From Sphingomonas_O antarctica (GTDB taxonomy: Bacteria > Pseudomonadota > Alphaproteobacteria > Sphingomonadales > Sphingomonadaceae): 64,000 nt of DNA. The stretch covers positions 186,001 through 250,000 of the forward strand of contig NZ_CBCRXM010000004.1 in the NCBI RefSeq assembly GCF_965137005.1. The letters run 5' to 3'. Under the pieces are notes generated by a model that saw only the letters and a program-made list of their open reading frames with translations, was not told the DNA's origin and did not search any database. The position numbers and the translations under genes were made by a program. Of this stretch, positions 44,270 to 53,007 are shown piece by piece (positions within the stretch are counted from its first letter, which is position 1; each line of letters starts with the position of its first letter).

Positions 44270-45033
44270 TCCTCACGGTCGTCGATCATGCTTCGAACCA
44301 CGTTCCGGAGGGTGTTGATCTGGGTATCGATCCGGCGTTGATGACCACGCACATTGCCTGGGATATCGGTGCCGCTGCGCTGGCGGTCGAGCTTGGCTAT
44401 CCCGCGCACCTCGCGACGGTCTCGCGCCTCGTCATCGACTGCAACCGGGATGAGGATGCGCCAGGCCTGATCCCGGCGGAGAGCGATGGCGTGCCGATCC
44501 CCGGCAACCATTTCCCCACCCAAACTTCGTCACCCCCGCGAAGGCGGGGGTCCATCTCCGGACCCGATCGCGCGCAGGATGGCGAGCAGATGGATTCCCG
44601 CCTTCGCGGGAATGACGAACGAGAAGACAGGCTGAAGTTCTACCGCGCTTATCACCAGGCCCTGGCGTCACGCATCGGCAGCGAACGACCTGCGATGCTG
44701 CTGTCCCTGCACAGCTTCACGCCCAGCCTCAAGACGGGCGAGCCACGCCCATGGGAAGTCGGTATACTCTACAATGAAGACGATCGCGCCGCGCGCATCG
44801 CCATCCCGCTGCTTGACGCCGCGGGTGTCATCGCCGGGGACCAGCAACCCTATTCGGGCAAAATCCTCAACGCGACGATGAACCGGCACGGGGAGGAGAC
44901 GGGCACGCCCTATCTCGGCCTCGAAGTGCGGCAGGACCTGATCGACAGCCGGGCAGGCGTTGCCAAATGGGCCGCGATCCTGCGTCCGGTGATTGACGGT
45001 TGCGCCCGCGCTGTCCAAGCGGACCGGCGATGA
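44266..45033 (+). CDS. N-formylglutamate amidohydrolase family protein with an in-frame repeat insertion
   Basis: Members hydrolyse N-formylglutamate to glutamate and formate, the last step of one histidine degradation route. The 255-residue protein shows the family start VVDHASNHVPEGVDLGI, AWDIGAAALAVELGYPA, DCNRDEDAPGLIP and SLHSFTPSLKTG with YNEDDRAARIAI. Residues about 88-118 (SPPRRRGS to DSRLRGND) come from a palindromic element between PIPGN and FYRAYHQAL, probably a surface loop. hut genes are absent nearby, so another role is possible. Overlaps ispE and ilvD (ATGA both sides). Confidence 0.87.
   Translation: MILTVVDHASNHVPEGVDLGIDPALMTTHIAWDIGAAALAVELGYPAHLATVSRLVIDCNRDEDAPGLIPAESDGVPIPGNHFPTQTSSPPRRRGSISGPDRAQDGEQMDSRLRGNDEREDRLKFYRAYHQALASRIGSERPAMLLSLHSFTPSLKTGEPRPWEVGILYNEDDRAARIAIPLLDAAGVIAGDQQPYSGKILNATMNRHGEETGTPYLGLEVRQDLIDSRAGVAKWAAILRPVIDGCARAVQADRR
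44528..44617. repeat. In-frame palindromic element inside the N-formylglutamate amidohydrolase gene
   Basis: Inverted repeat with 27-base arms at 44528-44554 and 44591-44617, matching at 23 of 27 positions, spacer 36 bases, total 90 bp. Outer ends CGTCA and TGACG match those of the ispE copy 700 bases away. It encodes about 30 residues in frame, ending DSRLRGND. Confidence 0.9.
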
Positions 45034-46751
45034 CCCAGCGTTTCGACAAATCCCGCCTGCCCAGCCGCCACGTCTCGGTCGGGCCCGAGCGCGCGCCGCA
45101 CCGGTCCTATTATTACGCGATGGGCCTCACCGAGGAAGAAATCGCTCGGCCATTCGTGGCGGTGGCCAGCGCGGGGAATGACTCGGCACCGTGCAACACC
45201 ACGCTCGATGCTCAGGCCGATGCCTGCCGTGGCGGCGTCGAGGCCGGTGGCGGCATGCCGCGGCGTTTCAACACCATCACCGTGACCGACGGCATCGCCA
45301 TGGGTCATCAGGGGATGAAGAGTTCGCTGGTCAGCCGCGAGGTCATTGCGGACTCGGTCGAACTGTCGGTGCGCGGGCATTGTTACGATGCGCTGGTCGC
45401 CTTTGCCGGGTGCGACAAATCCCTGCCGGGCATGATGATGGCGCAGTTGCGCCTCAACGTCCCGTCGATTTTCGTCTATGGCGGCTCGATCCTGCCGGGC
45501 CGCTTCCAGGAAAAGGACGTGACCGTCGTCGACGTCTTCGAAGTTGTTGGCCGCTACGCCGCCGGGACCTGCCCGATCGAGGAAGTCCACGCGCTCGAAA
45601 AGGTCGCTTGCCCCGGCCACGGCGCATGCGGCGGGCAGTACACCGCGAACACCATGGCCTGTGTTGCCGAAGCGATCGGTTTGTCGTTACCAAACAGTAA
45701 CATGGTTCCAGCTCCTTACACCTCACGTGAACAAATTGCGCATGCTGCGGGCGTGCAGGTAATGGAGCTTGTGGAACTTAACCTCCGCCCCCGCGACATC
45801 TGCACCCGCGACGCCTTCGTCAACGCCGCGCGCATCGTCGCGGCGACAGGCGGATCGACCAACGCCGCGCTGCATCTCCCCGCCATGGCGAATGAGGCCG
45901 GGATCGATTTCGACCTGTTCGACGTCGCGGAGGTCTTCAAGACGACGCCGTATATGGCCGACCTGAAGCCCGGCGGGCAGTATGTCGCGAAGGACATGTA
46001 CGAAGCCGGCGGCGTCTACATGCTGATGAAGTCTTTGCTGGGCGAAGGTCTGCTCGACGGCAATTGCATGACGGTTACGGGGCGCACGCTCGGCGAGAAC
46101 ATCGCCGAAGTGACGTGGAATCCCGGCCAGAAAGTGATTTACGACGCCAAGACGCCGATCTCGCCCACCGGGGGCGTCGTCGGCCTGCGCGGTTCGCTTG
46201 CGCCCGATGGTGCCATCGTGAAGGTCGCTGGCATGCACCGGCTGCAATTCGAAGGCCCGGCGCGGGTGTTCGATTGCGAGGAAGATTGCTTCGCCGCAGT
46301 CGAGGCGCGCCAGATCCAGGAAGGCGAGGTTATCGTCATCCGTTACGAAGGCCCCAAAGGCGGCCCCGGCATGCGCGAAATGCTGTCGACCACCGCGGCG
46401 CTTTACGGGCTTGGCCTCGGCGAAAAGGTCGCGCTGATCACCGACGGACGTTTCTCGGGTGCGACGCGGGGTTTCTGCATCGGTCATGTCGGTCCCGAAG
46501 CCGCGGATGGCGGACCGATAGCGCTGGTCGAGAATGGCGACATCATCGCCATCGATGCCGAGGCCGGAACGATCGACCTCAAGGTTTCGGACGACATCAT
46601 GGCTACGCGCCGCAAGTCGTGGAAATTGCGCAAAAACGATTATCAATCTGGCGCGCTGTGGCGTTACGCGCAGAACGTCGGTCCGGCGTGGCAGGGCGCG
46701 CTGACGCATCCCGGCGCGCGCGCTGAAAAACATGTCTACGCCGACATCTGA
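45030..46751 (+). CDS. ilvD: Dihydroxy-acid dehydratase
   Basis: Fe-S enzyme of branched-chain amino acid biosynthesis, dehydrating 2,3-dihydroxy acids to the 2-keto acids of valine and isoleucine. The 573-residue protein has the cluster cysteines in SAPCNTTLD, FAGCDKSLPGM and ACGGQYTANTM, plus DGRFSGATRGF and HVGPEAADGGP near the C-terminus. Length is typical of the long form. The ATG at 45030 overlaps the preceding stop (ATGA), and its end overlaps the nnrD start by 20 bases. Confidence 0.97.
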   Translation: MTQRFDKSRLPSRHVSVGPERAPHRSYYYAMGLTEEEIARPFVAVASAGNDSAPCNTTLDAQADACRGGVEAGGGMPRRFNTITVTDGIAMGHQGMKSSLVSREVIADSVELSVRGHCYDALVAFAGCDKSLPGMMMAQLRLNVPSIFVYGGSILPGRFQEKDVTVVDVFEVVGRYAAGTCPIEEVHALEKVACPGHGACGGQYTANTMACVAEAIGLSLPNSNMVPAPYTSREQIAHAAGVQVMELVELNLRPRDICTRDAFVNAARIVAATGGSTNAALHLPAMANEAGIDFDLFDVAEVFKTTPYMADLKPGGQYVAKDMYEAGGVYMLMKSLLGEGLLDGNCMTVTGRTLGENIAEVTWNPGQKVIYDAKTPISPTGGVVGLRGSLAPDGAIVKVAGMHRLQFEGPARVFDCEEDCFAAVEARQIQEGEVIVIRYEGPKGGPGMREMLSTTAALYGLGLGEKVALITDGRFSGATRGFCIGHVGPEAADGGPIALVENGDIIAIDAEAGTIDLKVSDDIMATRRKSWKLRKNDYQSGALWRYAQNVGPAWQGALTHPGARAEKHVYADI

Positions 46752-47517
46752 ACCACCCGCGCTGCGGCCGCCCGAGGCCGGCAGCAATAAATACAGCCGC
46801 GGCAAGGTGCTGGTCATTGGTGGCACGATGGCTGGCGCGGCGCATCTGTGCGCGCAGGCGGCGATGCGCAGCGGGGCGAGCTATGTCGAACTGGCGACTG
46901 AAGATCCGCAGATCCAGCCACCCTATGCGATGGTCCAACGGTCGTGGAACGCCGATCTGCTCAAAGACGATCGGGTCGGCGCAATCGCGATCGGGCCGGG
47001 CCTCGAAGACGACGCGTTCGGCCGGAAGAAAGTCGAGGCCGCCCTTGCGTCTGAAACGGCGGTGGTGCTCGACGCCGGTGCGCTGACGACATTGCTATCG
47101 ATCGGCCTCACGGCGCTCAAAAGCGATCACCCCCGCGTCCTGACCCCGCACGAAGACGAATTCGCGCGCCTGTTCGGCGAAATTGGAGGCGATCGCGCCG
47201 CAGCCGCCTTGCACGCCGCAAAGCAGAGCGGCGCCACCGTGCTGCTCAAGGGTAGCGCAACGGTCATCGCGTCGCCGGATGGTCGTGTTCTCACCATGCC
47301 GCCCGCATCGCCGTGGCTGGCCACTGCGGGGACGGGTGACGTCCTGACTGGCGTCATCGCGACGATGCTCGCCCAGGCCGCATGGCACGGCTTCGACACG
47401 CTGGAGGCGGTGCGGTCCGGATGCTGGTTCCACGCGCGCGCCGCCGAGCTGGCCGGACCTGCGCTCATCGCCGACGACCTGCTGTGGAGCTTGAAGCGCG
47501 CGGTCGCCAAGGCGTGA
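46732..47517 (+). CDS. nnrD: ADP-dependent NAD(P)H-hydrate dehydratase
   Basis: Repairs hydrated, inactive NADH or NADPH back to the normal coenzyme. The 261-residue protein is a standalone NnrD/CARKD-type domain with SRGKVLVIGGT at the N-terminus, the GPGLEDDAFG segment, VLTPHEDEFARLFG and the catalytic-loop region WLATAGTGDVLTGVIA. In many bacteria it is fused to an epimerase domain (NnrE); that domain is absent here. It overlaps ilvD by 20 bases and the next gene by GTGA. Confidence 0.9.
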   Translation: MSTPTSEPPALRPPEAGSNKYSRGKVLVIGGTMAGAAHLCAQAAMRSGASYVELATEDPQIQPPYAMVQRSWNADLLKDDRVGAIAIGPGLEDDAFGRKKVEAALASETAVVLDAGALTTLLSIGLTALKSDHPRVLTPHEDEFARLFGEIGGDRAAAALHAAKQSGATVLLKGSATVIASPDGRVLTMPPASPWLATAGTGDVLTGVIATMLAQAAWHGFDTLEAVRSGCWFHARAAELAGPALIADDLLWSLKRAVAKA

Positions 47518-48680
47518 GCGTCGTCATGCGGATCGCCGCGAGAGGCGAGGGGGTTACCGATGACGGCCGTCACGTCGCCTTCGCTGCACCGGGCGACGAA
47601 ATTGCCGAAGACGGCACCATCACGCCCGGGCCGCACCACCAAGTGCCGCCATGCCGCCACTTTCCGGCCTGCGGCGGATGCCAGCTTCAGCATGTCGATG
47701 ACGCCGCCTATCGTGATTATCTGGTCGAGCGCGTGTCGGGGGCGCTTGCGGCACAGGGTCTGTCGACGGAGATCCGCGAACCGCATCTGTCGCCACCACA
47801 CACCCGCCGCCGCGCATCACTGCGCGTGGAACGGCGTGGCAAGCAGGTATTGCTCGGCTTCAACGAAGGCAAGTCGAACACGATCGTCGATCTGCACGAA
47901 TGCCACGTGCTGTTACCCGAACTGTTCGCCATGCTCGCGCCGTTGCGCGGGCTGTTCGCCACGCTCCTCGATCATGGTCAGCGCGCCTCGGTCCAATTGA
48001 CGCGCTGCGATCAGGGGATCGACGTCACATTGGGCCTTAGCGCCGACAGCTTCACCGCCAGCGAAGCGATCCAGGCTTTTGCCGCCGAACATGCGCTCGC
48101 CAGACTTTCGATCGACGATGGCCTTGGTCCGCAACTGCGTTGGCAGCCAGAGGCGGTGACGATGACGCTCGGCGGCGTTCCTGTTACGCTGCCCGAAGGC
48201 GCGTTTCTGCAAGCCACAGCCGATGGCGAGGCGGCGTTAATTGCGAGCGCTACGGTGGCTTTGGCGGGCAGCGTACGCGTGGCCGATCTATTCGCAGGGC
48301 TCGGCACCTTCGCACTGGCACTGCCTACAACGAAATTCGCGGTCGAGGGCGCGCGCGATGCCGCCGCGGCATTACTGGCCACGCGACGCATGCAAGTGGC
48401 GCACCGCGATCTGTATCGCCGCCCGATGACCGCCGACGAGCTTGCACCATTCGATGGCGTCATTCTCGATCCGCCGCGCGCCGGGGCCGTCGAGCAAATC
48501 CGCTTACTCGCGGACTCCACGGCCGCACACATCGCCTATGTCTCGTGCAACCCCGCAACCTTCGCGCGCGACGCGGCCATCCTTGTTTCCGGCGGCTACC
48601 AGCTCGACTGGATCAAACCGGTCGGACAATTCCGCTGGTCGACCCATGTCGAACTGGTCGCGGCCTTCAGCCGAGCTTGA
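47514..48680 (+). CDS. RumA/RlmD-type class I SAM-dependent RNA uracil methyltransferase
   Basis: Methylates C5 of a uracil in RNA, probably 23S rRNA. The 388-residue protein has an iron-sulfur cysteine cluster CRHFPACGGCQLQ typical of RumA/RlmD, then a SAM-binding Rossmann domain with DLFAGLGTFALAL, DPPRAGAVEQI, and the catalytic Cys in YVSCNPATFARD. The N-terminal TRAM domain is reduced or missing. The GTG at 47514 overlaps the nnrD stop (GTGA); an ATG at 47526 is the alternative. Last gene of the ispE operon. Confidence 0.9.
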   Translation: MSVVMRIAARGEGVTDDGRHVAFAAPGDEIAEDGTITPGPHHQVPPCRHFPACGGCQLQHVDDAAYRDYLVERVSGALAAQGLSTEIREPHLSPPHTRRRASLRVERRGKQVLLGFNEGKSNTIVDLHECHVLLPELFAMLAPLRGLFATLLDHGQRASVQLTRCDQGIDVTLGLSADSFTASEAIQAFAAEHALARLSIDDGLGPQLRWQPEAVTMTLGGVPVTLPEGAFLQATADGEAALIASATVALAGSVRVADLFAGLGTFALALPTTKFAVEGARDAAAALLATRRMQVAHRDLYRRPMTADELAPFDGVILDPPRAGAVEQIRLLADSTAAHIAYVSCNPATFARDAAILVSGGYQLDWIKPVGQFRWSTHVELVAAFSRA

Positions 48681-49131
48681 CGATCGGTGTGCCGTGCCAG
48701 CCGAACGCATAGTAAGTCGCGTGTACCGTCAACGACATCAGGCACAGGCTGCCGAGCAGGAACAGCACGAAGCGCACCACGACGCGATTGACGAGCGCTT
48801 GAAACAGGCTGTGGACGATGCGGATGCCGACATAGGCCCAGGCAATGGCGGTGTTTATGCCATGCCCGTGTCCGAGAAACGCGATGGTTAGCGTCAGGGC
48901 GTAGAACAGCACGGGCTGCTCGAACAAATGATTGTAGTTGTGCGCCACCCACTGGACGCGCGGCGGCAGGGCGTCGTCGAGCTGCCGCCCGGTGCCGCCG
49001 ACCCACGTCTTGGCGTCGAGCGTTGGCGCCTTGCCGATCGCGGGCAGGCGGGTGGCGTACATCCAAGCCCACATCACCCACGTCCAGATGATCAGGGCGA
49101 GGACCGGCTGAAAGATCGTGGTCTCGGTCAT
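48667..49131 (-). CDS. MAPEG-family membrane protein, second copy
   Basis: 154-residue integral membrane protein with four helices. FQPVLALIIWTWVMWAWMY, HNYNHLFEQPVLFYALTL (the E-Q-P motif region) and AWAYVGIRIVHSLFQ are MAPEG features. The family includes glutathione S-transferase-like and leukotriene C4 synthase enzymes; the bacterial substrates are unknown. It overlaps the upstream MAPEG gene by 4 bases (ATGA) and the RNA methyltransferase gene end by 14 bases on the other strand. Confidence 0.86.
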   Translation of the reverse strand: MTETTIFQPVLALIIWTWVMWAWMYATRLPAIGKAPTLDAKTWVGGTGRQLDDALPPRVQWVAHNYNHLFEQPVLFYALTLTIAFLGHGHGINTAIAWAYVGIRIVHSLFQALVNRVVVRFVLFLLGSLCLMSLTVHATYYAFGWHGTPIVKLG

Positions 49132-49556
49132 GCGAACACTGCCATCAGCGCGTGGATCGTCAGCGCGGTCAGGACGATTGTTGAGAGCAGGAACACCAGG
49201 AACCGGTATTTTATGATGTTCGCGGTCACCTGAATCAGGCTGTGGATGATGCGGAGCCCGACATAGGCCCAGGCGAGATTGGCGTTCGGCCCGTTGCCCA
49301 TGCCGACGATCGCCAGCAGCAGTGCAACGGCGTAGAAAATCGTCGGCTGTTCGACGAGATGCATATAATTGTGCGCGGGCCATTGCGCGGATTCCGGGAC
49401 GACCCCGTCGAGCGCCCCCGGCTTGCCGCCACGCGCTTTGCTCAGGTCGATACCGGCAGCCTTCATCGCCGGGAAGCGCCGCGCGATCATCAGAACGAAT
49501 ATGACGAGTGTCCAGGCGATCAAAACCGCGACGGGCTTCAGGATTTCAGCGTGCAT
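49128..49556 (-). CDS. MAPEG-family membrane protein, first copy
   Basis: 142-residue membrane protein with four helices, related to its downstream neighbour. It shares HNYMHLVEQPTIFYAVAL and AWAYVGLRIIHSLIQ, and a hydrophobic C-terminus. The two copies are tandem, coupled by ATGA, and probably arose by duplication with later divergence in the N-terminal loop. They may form a heteromer. The gene is preceded by a short region with GC-rich inverted repeats around 49560-49592. Confidence 0.86.
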   Translation of the reverse strand: MHAEILKPVAVLIAWTLVIFVLMIARRFPAMKAAGIDLSKARGGKPGALDGVVPESAQWPAHNYMHLVEQPTIFYAVALLLAIVGMGNGPNANLAWAYVGLRIIHSLIQVTANIIKYRFLVFLLSTIVLTALTIHALMAVFA

Positions 49557-49617
49557 CTTGGGCTCCCCTCCCCTTGAAACGGGAAGGGTGGACCGGCCAG
49601 TTCGCTAATGCAACGGA

Positions 49618-50673
49618 TTAGGTGTCGGCGAACAGCCGCGCCCAGCGCTTGGGTTCGCGCATGCGATCCTGATGGCGATGCCACGCGTCCGAGGCTAGCA
49701 GCGGCATGACCGAGCCCGCTTCGGCGAACACCATCTGTTCGATGCCGGTGTTGACCTTCCCCCATGACGCAGCCTCTTGGAGCGTCGATGACGAACAAGC
49801 GCCGTCGCGGACGTCGGCGACCGTGATCTGCACGGCGTATTTATGCACCGCGACATCCTCGTGACCGAGGATTTCGGCGCAGACAACAGTGTCCTGGATG
49901 AAGTTCTTGGGCACGCCACCGCCGATCATGAGCAGGCCGGTGGTGCCCGCCTCGATCTTGATCTGGGTGAGTTCGCGGAAGTCGGCGATCGCGTCGAGCA
50001 CGAGGTATGGCTTGCCCGCCTTGGCCGCGTCGACCTGGTGCTTGACCAGCCCGAAGCCTGCCGAGGAATCCACGAACGCCGGGCAGAAGATCGGCACATC
50101 ATGCTCGTAAGCGAGCTTGACCAGAGAATTGTCCTTCTTGCCATGCTCGACGAGGTACTTTCCCATCTCGCGGATGAACGCGCGCGACGAATAGGGTTTC
50201 GGGGCCAGCGTCTCGGCGATTTCGAAAATCGTGTGATCGACGTTCTGCAGCGCTTCTTCGTCGATATAGGTGTCGTAAATGCGGTCGATGTAGAGCGAAC
50301 GCAGCGTGTCATCGTCAGGAATTTCAAGCGCTTGATAGTGTTTGTGGCCAAGCCCTTCGAAGAAATCCATATCGACTATAGTCGCGCCGGTGGCAACGAT
50401 TACGTCGACCATGCCCGAGCGGACCAGTTCGGCGTACAGATCCATGCACCCGCCCGCCGAAGTCGACCCGGCGATGACCAAGCATACCGTGCAATCGGGA
50501 TCGTCGAGCATCTGGTTGTAGATGCCCGTAGCGCGGCCCAGATCGCGTGACGTAAAGCTCATCTTGCCCATCGCCTCGACGATCGGGCGCGCATCGAATT
50601 TGGTGATGTCGATATGCTCGACTTCGGTCGACAGAAGCTCAGCCTTGCGGGTGTCGTTGATCTGGGTAGTCAT
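49618..50673 (-). CDS. Deoxyhypusine synthase-like enzyme, probably polyamine (homospermidine) forming
   Basis: 351-residue NAD-dependent enzyme of the deoxyhypusine synthase family. The fold landmarks VIAGSTSAGGCMDLYAELV, IFCPAFVDSSAGFGL and the active-site lysine segment ASWGKVNTG are present. Bacteria lack eIF5A, so hypusine is not the product. Because an ornithine-type decarboxylase lies directly upstream, transfer of an aminobutyl group to putrescine to give homospermidine is likely; agmatine-derived guanidino polyamines are the main alternative. The 70-bp gap separates it from the decarboxylase gene. Confidence 0.85.
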   Translation of the reverse strand: MTTQINDTRKAELLSTEVEHIDITKFDARPIVEAMGKMSFTSRDLGRATGIYNQMLDDPDCTVCLVIAGSTSAGGCMDLYAELVRSGMVDVIVATGATIVDMDFFEGLGHKHYQALEIPDDDTLRSLYIDRIYDTYIDEEALQNVDHTIFEIAETLAPKPYSSRAFIREMGKYLVEHGKKDNSLVKLAYEHDVPIFCPAFVDSSAGFGLVKHQVDAAKAGKPYLVLDAIADFRELTQIKIEAGTTGLLMIGGGVPKNFIQDTVVCAEILGHEDVAVHKYAVQITVADVRDGACSSSTLQEAASWGKVNTGIEQMVFAEAGSVMPLLASDAWHRHQDRMREPKRWARLFADT

Positions 50674-50743
50674 TCGGGCTTCCTAACAGCAAATGCGCGG
50701 CCATGCGCGGTTGCCCGCGCACGGCCACGTTTGTCGGTATTGA

Positions 50744-51928
50744 TTACAGTGTAACGACGTTCGAGCGCTTGGGCTGTTCCAGCTCGATATACAGCGACGT
50801 CATCGGCTCGTCCTCGACCTCGAAACTCCCCATCGAGCCGAATCCGTTGAAGCCGGTCCGCATCGCGCAACCATAAGCGCCGAGCATGCCGATCTCGATA
50901 TAATCGCCTGCCTGGACGTCGGCAGGGAGCATGAACGGCCCCGCCATTTTGTCCATGTCGTCGCACGTCGGGCCGTAGAAACTGAACCCCATGTCCCGCG
51001 CCCGGCTCGGATCTTCGCGGAGCAGCTCGACCGGAAAACGCCAGCCGATATGCGCCGCATCGAACAGCGCGCCGTACGCGCCGTCGTTGATGTACAGCTC
51101 TTCCCCGCGGCGCTTTTCGACGCGGACGATCAGCGAGCTGTATTCGGCACACAGCGCGCGGCCGGGTTCGCACCACAATTCGGCGGAGTAGCTGATCGGC
51201 AGGTCCTCGAACGCCCGGTGGATGACGGCGAAATACGCCTCGAGCGGCGGCGGCTCCATGCCGGGATAGGACGACGGAAAGCCGCCACCGACATCGACGA
51301 TGTCGACCGTGACGCCTGCGTCGACGATCGCCGCACGAACGCGCTCCATCGCTTCGGAATAGGCCGCCGGGGTCATCGCCTGGCTGCCGACATGGAAGCA
51401 GATGCCGAGGGCATCGGACGCCTGGCGCGTCGCGATCAGCAATTCGCGAATCTCGGAGGGCTCCGCACCAAATTTCGCGGCGAGACTCAGCTTCGAATGT
51501 TCCGACGAGACGCGGAGCCGCACGCAGAGGTTCAGATCCTCGGCATCGCGCGTGGCGCGCGTGATCTTGTCGAGTTCCTCAAGCGAATCGAGGCTGAAGG
51601 TCCGCACGCCATGCTCGTGATACGCCTCGGCAATGACCTCTTCGGCCTTGACCGGGTGCATGAAACACAGGGTCGCACCGGGCAGGGTCGCCGCGACCAG
51701 CCGGACTTCGGCGATCGACGCCACGTCGTAATGCGTAATGCCGCTATCCCACAGCACCCGCAGCAGGTCGGGCGAGGGATTGGCCTTCACCGCATAGATC
51801 GAACGTCCCGGAAACTTCTCCGCGAAGAATCGGGCGGCACGCTGTGCGGCGTGCGGGCGAATGAGCGTAACCGGCTGGACCGGCTTTAGGGACGACGCTA
51901 GCCCCAGCGCGCTATGATGCTGGTACAA
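50744..51928 (-). CDS. Type III PLP-dependent ornithine/lysine decarboxylase
   Basis: Fold-type III decarboxylase that turns ornithine (or lysine) into putrescine (or cadaverine). The 394-residue protein has the PLP lysine in YAVKANPSPDLL, SEHSKLSLAAKFG, DVGGGFPSSYPG (phosphate binding) and YGPTCDDMDKM with the active-site Cys. Ornithine is favoured by context but lysine is possible. The TTG at 51928 follows a GGAGG at 51938-51942 with 9-base spacing, and is preferred over an upstream start at 52051. Divergent from threonine dehydratase. Confidence 0.9.
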   Translation of the reverse strand: MYQHHSALGLASSLKPVQPVTLIRPHAAQRAARFFAEKFPGRSIYAVKANPSPDLLRVLWDSGITHYDVASIAEVRLVAATLPGATLCFMHPVKAEEVIAEAYHEHGVRTFSLDSLEELDKITRATRDAEDLNLCVRLRVSSEHSKLSLAAKFGAEPSEIRELLIATRQASDALGICFHVGSQAMTPAAYSEAMERVRAAIVDAGVTVDIVDVGGGFPSSYPGMEPPPLEAYFAVIHRAFEDLPISYSAELWCEPGRALCAEYSSLIVRVEKRRGEELYINDGAYGALFDAAHIGWRFPVELLREDPSRARDMGFSFYGPTCDDMDKMAGPFMLPADVQAGDYIEIGMLGAYGCAMRTGFNGFGSMGSFEVEDEPMTSLYIELEQPKRSNVVTL

Positions 51929-52065
51929 ATCAAGGGACCTCCAATGGCCTTTCGGCCGGTGACAAAAACACTGCCTTGCGGTGGAAGTCCCATGGGGCAG
52001 CGGAAGGCGCACATAAGAACCGCCGGGGGTCGTGTAAAGATCTTGTCGCAAAGCTGCGCCAAAGC

Positions 52066-53007
52066 GTGAGAATTCCGAGCTTTTCCGGGGTTTGCGCCGC
52101 AGCCGAAGCCGTGGCGAAGGTCGTGCCGAAAACGCCGTTGCTGCGTCTCGAACTCCACGGACGGACGATCTTCGTCAAAGCCGAATCGCTGCAGCCGATG
52201 GGAGCGTTCAAACTGCGCGGCGGATGGTGGCGGTTGAGCAACCTGACCGAAGCCGAGCGTGCGAACGGTGTCGTTGCGTTCTCGTCGGGCAATCATGCCC
52301 AAGGCGTGGCGTGGGCTGCAAAGCGGCTCGGTATTGCGGCCACGATTGCGATGCCGTCGGACGCACCCAAGGCAAAGATCGCGGGCACGCGCGAACTCGG
52401 TGCGGACATCGTGTTCTACAATCGCCAGACCGAAAGCCGCGAAGCCATCGCCGCCGCTCTGGCCGAGGAACGCGGCGCGGTGCTGGTCCCCAGCTTCGAT
52501 GATCCCTGGGTGGTCGAAGGGCAGGGGAGCGCCGGCATCGAGGCCGCGGCGCAAATGGGGCGTCAGCCGACCATGGTGATCACGCCTTGCGGTGGCGGCG
52601 GCTTGGCGGCGGGACTGTCGCTGGCCTGCCCTGATGCGCGGATTGTCATCGTAGAGCCTGAAAACTGGGACGACATGGCGCGTTCGCTGTCCAAGGGCGA
52701 AATCGTCGAAGTCGCCGCCGATGCGCCGTGGACTGCGTGTGATGCGCTTCAGACCAAGCGCGTCGCCGATCTGACGTTCAGCATCCTCAAGGATCGCGGC
52801 GCGACCGGCGTTGTCGTCAGCGAGGCGGAAATCGAAGCCGCGATGCGCCACGCTTATGATCGCCTGCGCTTGGTCGTCGAACCCGGCGGCGCGGTTGGAT
52901 TGGCGGCGCTGGTAGCGGGCAAAGTTGAGGCCGACGATGCGACCTTGCTGCTGATCTCCGGCGGCAATGTCGATGCCGGGCAGTTCGCGCGCGTGCTCGC
53001 CCGATGA
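52066..53007 (+). CDS. Threonine/serine dehydratase
   Basis: PLP enzyme deaminating threonine to 2-oxobutyrate or serine to pyruvate. The 313-residue protein is a single catalytic domain with no C-terminal ACT regulatory domain. The PLP lysine is in LQPMGAFKLRGG, the Asn loop in SSGNHAQGVAWA and the phosphate-binding glycines in TPCGGGGLAAG. This short form fits catabolic or racemase-type enzymes rather than regulated IlvA. The GTG at 52066 gives the usual start and leaves 137 bp to the decarboxylase; the frame opens at 51976. The stop overlaps the next gene (ATGA). Confidence 0.88.
   Translation: MRIPSFSGVCAAAEAVAKVVPKTPLLRLELHGRTIFVKAESLQPMGAFKLRGGWWRLSNLTEAERANGVVAFSSGNHAQGVAWAAKRLGIAATIAMPSDAPKAKIAGTRELGADIVFYNRQTESREAIAAALAEERGAVLVPSFDDPWVVEGQGSAGIEAAAQMGRQPTMVITPCGGGGLAAGLSLACPDARIVIVEPENWDDMARSLSKGEIVEVAADAPWTACDALQTKRVADLTFSILKDRGATGVVVSEAEIEAAMRHAYDRLRLVVEPGGAVGLAALVAGKVEADDATLLLISGGNVDAGQFARVLAR

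Noticed and set aside
49560..49592. GC-rich inverted repeat near the MAPEG genes that could be a terminator
   Set aside because: The CTCCCCTCCC...GGAAGGGTGG pairing is imperfect and has no T run; it could be a fragment of an intergenic repeat, but a single copy does not support a call.
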